A DNA stretch of 64,000 nucleotides, taken from positions 1 to 64,000 of the forward strand of contig JADJOX010000001.1 of NCBI GenBank assembly GCA_016713565.1, written 5' to 3'. Source of the stretch: Ignavibacteriota bacterium. GTDB taxonomy: Bacteria; Bacteroidota; Ignavibacteria; Ignavibacteriales; Melioribacteraceae. Below the pieces are notes generated by a model. It made no database searches and was not told the DNA's origin. It saw nothing but the letters and a program-made list of their open reading frames with translations. The number at the start of each line of letters is the position of its first letter. Position 1 is the first letter of the stretch. The position numbers and the translations under genes are program-made. Positions 60,039 to 64,000 of this stretch are shown piece after piece.

Positions 60039-61112
60039 ATGCAAAAATCCAAAAGAATTTCGCTAATCCTTGAAGATGGCTCAGTCTATCACGGATTTTC
60101 TTTTGGTTACGAGTCTTCTACAGCCGGTGAAGTTGTTTTTAATACGGCAATGACCGGTTACCCTGAAAGCTTAACAGATCCTTCTTATTATGGACAAATT
60201 CTAATTTCCACATATCCTTTAATTGGAAATTATGGAGTTCCGGATGATAAATATGAAAATGGAATTCCGGATATTTTTGAATCTGAAAAGATACAGGTTA
60301 AAGGTTTTGTAATTTCAGATTATTCATTTGCTTACAGTCATTGGAATGCTAAAAAAAGTTTATCTGAATGGCTGATTGAAAATAAAGTGCCTGGAATTTT
60401 TGGCGTAGATACTCGGGCATTAACAAAAAAATTAAGAGAAAAAGGATCAATGTTAGGAAAAATTGTTTTTGAAAATGAAGATATTGATTTTTTCGATCCA
60501 AATGTAGATAATCTTGTTGATAAAGTTAGTGTGAAAGAAAAAATAGTTTATGGCAGTGGAAAGAAAAAAATTGTTTTAGTTGATATGGGTGTTAAAAACA
60601 ATATTGTAAGGTGTTTATTAAGAAGAGATACAACTGTTATAAAGGTTCCTTGGAATTATGATTTTACAAAAGAAGAATATGACGGTATTATATTATCTAA
60701 TGGTCCCGGTGATCCGACTTTTTGTAGTGAAACTGTAACGAATTTAAAAAATGCCATTAAAATTGGGAAACCGATTTTTGGAATATGTATGGGCAATCAA
60801 TTACTTTCACTTGCCGCGGGCGGATCAATTTATAAATTAAAATACGGACATAGAAGTCACAACCAGCCTGTATTGCAGATTGGAACAAATAAGTGTTTTA
60901 TAACTTCGCAGAATCATGGATACGCTGTTAATGATTCACATTTGGATGAAGGTTGGGAACAATACTTTGTTAATTTAAATGATGATACTTGCGAAGGAAT
61001 TAAGCACAAAACTAAACCTTTTTTTTCAACTCAGTTTCATCCTGAAGCATCGAGCGGACCGACAGATACTGAGTTTTTATTTGATGAATTTTTAAATTTG
61101 ATTGATAATTAA
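60039..61112 (+). CDS. carA: Carbamoyl-phosphate synthase, small (glutaminase) subunit
   Basis: 357 residues. It hydrolyses glutamine and passes ammonia to CarB for carbamoyl phosphate, used in pyrimidine and arginine synthesis. The N-terminal half has LILEDGSVYHGFSFG, NTAMTGYPESLTDPSYYGQ and GIFGVDTRALTKKLR. The amidotransferase half has the nucleophile Cys in FGICMGNQLLSLAAGG and the His and Glu in FSTQFHPEASSGPTDTEFL. The length is usual. The upstream region (59776-60038) is shared with the divergent receptor operon. carB follows after 151 nt on the same strand. Confidence 0.96.
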   Translation: MQKSKRISLILEDGSVYHGFSFGYESSTAGEVVFNTAMTGYPESLTDPSYYGQILISTYPLIGNYGVPDDKYENGIPDIFESEKIQVKGFVISDYSFAYSHWNAKKSLSEWLIENKVPGIFGVDTRALTKKLREKGSMLGKIVFENEDIDFFDPNVDNLVDKVSVKEKIVYGSGKKKIVLVDMGVKNNIVRCLLRRDTTVIKVPWNYDFTKEEYDGIILSNGPGDPTFCSETVTNLKNAIKIGKPIFGICMGNQLLSLAAGGSIYKLKYGHRSHNQPVLQIGTNKCFITSQNHGYAVNDSHLDEGWEQYFVNLNDDTCEGIKHKTKPFFSTQFHPEASSGPTDTEFLFDEFLNLIDN

Positions 61113-61263
61113 AGTAATTCTTAAACTGAAGAATGAGTTTTACAAATAATTCGATTAGATAAAAAATAAAGTAAAGCAAAATAAAATATGTTCTTCACAA
61201 ATAACATATTTTAACAACTTGAACCGGGTTTAAGCCGGATTGATAGATTAAAAAAGTAATTTA

Positions 61264-64000
61264 ATGAACAAAGAAATTAAAAAAGTTTTGATATTAGGTT
61301 CCGGGGCGCTTAAGATAGGCGAAGCCGGAGAATTTGATTATTCAGGTTCGCAGGCTTTAAAAGCTTTACGTGAAGAAAATATTGAAACTATTTTAATAAA
61401 TCCAAATATCGCAACAGTTCAAACATCGGAAAATATTGCTGATAAAGTTTATTTCCTTCCGGTTACACCTTACTTTGTTGAACAAGTTATTGCCAAAGAA
61501 AATCCGGATGGCGTACTTTTATCATTCGGCGGACAAACCGCGTTGAACTGCGGAATTGAACTCTTTAAAACAAACATTTTTGAAAAATATAATGTTAAGG
61601 TGCTCGGGACACCAATAAGAGCGATAATTGATACCGAAGATAGAGAGCTTTTTGCAAATACCCTTAAAAAGGTAAATATTAAAACACCTAAAAGTATTGC
61701 GGTAACTTCAATTGATGATGCACTAAAAGCCGCAGAAGAATTAAACTATCCTATTATTGTTAGAGCCGCGTATACTTTGGGCGGACAGGGAAGCGGGTTT
61801 TGCTCAAATTCGGATGAATTAGAAATTCTTGCCTCAAAAGCTCTTTCATATTCAGATCAAATTTTAATTGAAGAATCCTTAAAAGGATGGAAAGAAGTTG
61901 AATATGAAGTAGTTCGCGATTGCTACAATAATTGCATTACGGTATGCAATATGGAAAATTTTGATCCATTAGGAATTCATACAGGAGAAAGTATTGTTGT
62001 CGCGCCTTCTCAAACATTGACAAATACAGAATATCATAAGCTAAGAGAAATTGCGATTAAATTAATTCAGCATATTGGAATTGTAGGTGAATGTAATGTT
62101 CAATATGCGTTGGATCCTTTTTCAGAAGACTATAGAGTTATTGAAGTTAACGCAAGATTATCACGTTCAAGTGCGCTTGCATCAAAAGCAACCGGATATC
62201 CGCTCGCTTTTGTAGCCGCCAAATTAGCTTTGGGTTATGGACTTTATGAACTAAAAAATTCGGTCACAAAAACCACATCAGCTTTTTTTGAACCAGCTTT
62301 AGATTATATTGTCTGTAAAATTCCACGCTGGGATTTGAACAAATTCCATGGAGTTTCCAATCAAATCGGAAGCAGCATGAAAAGCGTTGGAGAAGTAATG
62401 GCTATCGGTAAAACCTTTGAAGAAGCAATTCAAAAAGGTTTACGAATGATTGGTCAAGGCATGCATGGATTTGTAGGTAATAAAGATATTCCAGTTTCCG
62501 ATATTAAAGATATGCTTATAAATCCGACCGATATGAGAATTTTTGTAATAGCTCAAGCATTTAAAGAAGGATTAACGGTTGATGAAATTTATGAATTATC
62601 AAAAATTGACAAATGGTTTCTTGTTAAACTGAAAAATATTTTTGATTATAAATATGAACTACAGAATTATAATTTATTGGAAGAACTGCCCGATCAACTG
62701 CTGATTGAAGCGAAAAAATTGGGTTTCTCTGATTTTCAGATTGGGAAGTTTGTTCTTAAAAGCATCACAACAGAAATTGAAAAAGATATTTTAAAAGTTA
62801 GAAATTATAGATTAAGTAAAGGCATAAAACCATTTGTAAAACAAATTGATACTTTAGCGGCTGAATATCCAGCTCATACAAATTATCTTTACTTAACTTA
62901 CAGCGGAATTGAACACGATATAAATTTTATAAATGATGAAAAGTCAGTTGTAGTTTTGGGTTCCGGAGCTTATAGAATAGGAAGCAGCGTTGAATTTGAT
63001 TGGTGCGGCGTTAACGCATTAAATACTATCAAAAAGGAAAATTATAGATCAATTATGATAAATTATAATCCCGAAACAGTAAGTACGGATTATGATATTT
63101 GCGATCGGCTTTATTTTGATGAACTAACATTAGAAAGAGTTCTTGATATTGTTGATCTTGAAAATCCTAAAGGAGTTATTGTTTCAACGGGCGGACAAAT
63201 TCCAAATAATTTGGCAATGCGTTTACATAAGAGCAGCGTAAATATTTTGGGTACCTCTCCGCTTTCAATCGATAGAGCAGAAAACAGACATAAATTTTCT
63301 CAAATGCTAGATGATTTGAAAATTGACCAGCCAAGATGGAAAGAATTAAACACTATCGAAGGAATTAAAAATTTTATCGATGAAGTCGGTTTTCCTGTTT
63401 TGGTTCGTCCTTCTTATGTTCTATCAGGCGCGGCAATGAATGTTGTTTCAAACGAAAGCGAGTTAAACCACTTTTTGCAGTTAGCCGTTGAAGTTTCAAA
63501 ACAATATCCTGTTGTTGTTTCTGAATTTATTGAAAACGCGAAAGAAATTGAAATTGACGCGGTTGCCGATAAAGGAGAAATTATTCTTTATGCAATAAGC
63601 GAGCATATTGAATTTGCGGGAGTTCATTCAGGTGACGCTACAATGGTTTTTCCGCCTCAGAAAATTTATTTTGAAACGGTTAGAAGGATTAAAGCCATTT
63701 CAAGAAAAATTGCGTCAGAGTTGAATATTTCCGGACCTTTTAATATTCAATTTCTAGCAAAGGATAATGATGTAAAAGTTATTGAATGTAATTTACGAGC
63801 TTCAAGAAGTTTACCTTTCGTTTCTAAAGTTTTAAAGGTGAATTTCGTTGAACTTGCGACCGATATAATGCTTGAAGCAAAATATATTAAACCTAACAAA
63901 TCATTGTTTGAGCTTGATTATATTGGTATAAAAGCACCGCAGTTTTCATTCTCAAGATTGAGTAAAGCCGATCCGATTCTTGGTGTTGATATGGCATCAA
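61264..64000 (+). CDS. carB: Carbamoyl-phosphate synthase, large subunit (3' end beyond the window)
   Basis: 912 codons are visible and the gene runs off the end. It makes carbamoyl phosphate from bicarbonate, ammonia and two ATP. The N-terminal half has KKVLILGSGALKIGEAGEFD, YSGSQALKALREENIETIL, ATVQTSENIADKVYFLPVTP, FGGQTALNCGIEL and an ATP-grasp block RAAYTLGGQGSGF. The second synthetase half starts near 62940 with SVVVLGSGAYRIGSSVEFDW, then NPETVSTDYDICDRLYFDEL, GQIPNNLAMRL, and PVLVRPSYVLSGAAM. No frame breaks are seen. In-frame start ATG at 61264; there is no strong ribosome-binding site. Confidence 0.96.
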   Translation, partial: MNKEIKKVLILGSGALKIGEAGEFDYSGSQALKALREENIETILINPNIATVQTSENIADKVYFLPVTPYFVEQVIAKENPDGVLLSFGGQTALNCGIELFKTNIFEKYNVKVLGTPIRAIIDTEDRELFANTLKKVNIKTPKSIAVTSIDDALKAAEELNYPIIVRAAYTLGGQGSGFCSNSDELEILASKALSYSDQILIEESLKGWKEVEYEVVRDCYNNCITVCNMENFDPLGIHTGESIVVAPSQTLTNTEYHKLREIAIKLIQHIGIVGECNVQYALDPFSEDYRVIEVNARLSRSSALASKATGYPLAFVAAKLALGYGLYELKNSVTKTTSAFFEPALDYIVCKIPRWDLNKFHGVSNQIGSSMKSVGEVMAIGKTFEEAIQKGLRMIGQGMHGFVGNKDIPVSDIKDMLINPTDMRIFVIAQAFKEGLTVDEIYELSKIDKWFLVKLKNIFDYKYELQNYNLLEELPDQLLIEAKKLGFSDFQIGKFVLKSITTEIEKDILKVRNYRLSKGIKPFVKQIDTLAAEYPAHTNYLYLTYSGIEHDINFINDEKSVVVLGSGAYRIGSSVEFDWCGVNALNTIKKENYRSIMINYNPETVSTDYDICDRLYFDELTLERVLDIVDLENPKGVIVSTGGQIPNNLAMRLHKSSVNILGTSPLSIDRAENRHKFSQMLDDLKIDQPRWKELNTIEGIKNFIDEVGFPVLVRPSYVLSGAAMNVVSNESELNHFLQLAVEVSKQYPVVVSEFIENAKEIEIDAVADKGEIILYAISEHIEFAGVHSGDATMVFPPQKIYFETVRRIKAISRKIASELNISGPFNIQFLAKDNDVKVIECNLRASRSLPFVSKVLKVNFVELATDIMLEAKYIKPNKSLFELDYIGIKAPQFSFSRLSKADPILGVDMAS

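Overview
The window is AT-rich (I estimate about 30% GC). It looks like chromosomal DNA from a free-living bacterium of the Bacteroidota/Ignavibacteriota group, most likely Ignavibacteria or Melioribacter-like. The pointers are a secreted esterase ending in a type IX secretion sorting domain with the NYPNPFNP signature, TonB-dependent receptors with carboxypeptidase-like N-terminal domains, a hybrid two-component system with a beta-propeller sensor, a DUF5916 outer-membrane protein, and a stand-alone glucose-6-phosphate isomerase of the transaldolase-isomerase fusion type. The taxon is inferred from gene content only. I saw no tRNA, rRNA, CRISPR array, insertion sequence or phage gene.

Layout. 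1-7.6 kb: the tail of an S37-like peptidase, a PafA-type alkaline phosphatase, a cupin, a DUF2007 protein, a membrane protein and a very large hybrid histidine kinase. All are full-length or nearly so but broken by many single-base frameshifts, which stop abruptly near position 6,800. 7.7-10.3 kb: five small proteins, four of them secreted. 10.8-15.1 kb: an epimerase, a lipocalin-like lipoprotein, and a TonB receptor with its lipoprotein partner. 15.3-25.2 kb: pgi, cysE-cysK behind a predicted cysteine leader peptide, a secreted esterase, a flavoprotein, an orphan ParA, uvrB and a DUF2807 lipoprotein. 25.3-33.0 kb: an esterase, then the histidine operon hisGDCBHAF-hisIE, preceded by a histidine-rich leader peptide and a textbook attenuator. 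33.2-47.5 kb: a flavin monooxygenase, sufE, a secreted hydrolase, a TPR-like protein, an MFS transporter, a DUF5916 protein, an AAA ATPase, an ECF sigma/anti-sigma/DUF4097 operon, a 5'-nucleotidase with a small membrane protein, and a cold-shock protein.

47.7-59.9 kb is the most interesting part: a predicted light-response island. A CarH-type B12 photoreceptor-repressor gene is divergent from a carotenoid operon (SRPBCC protein, crtI, crtB, lycopene cyclase, Rieske oxygenase, CrtU-like desaturase/methyltransferase). A second operon next to it encodes a TonB receptor, a class II CPD photolyase and FolE. The crt, carH and TonB-receptor promoters share the same element, two direct repeats 11 bp apart (TTGACA then TAGACA) whose first copy doubles as the -35 box. 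I infer that CarH represses all three in the dark. The gene set predicts an oxidised aromatic carotenoid made from beta-carotene.

60.0-64.0 kb: carA and the start of carB, which runs off the window. Across the window, two amino-acid biosynthesis operons (his and cys) appear to be controlled by leader peptides, and several transcripts may start at or very near their start codons.
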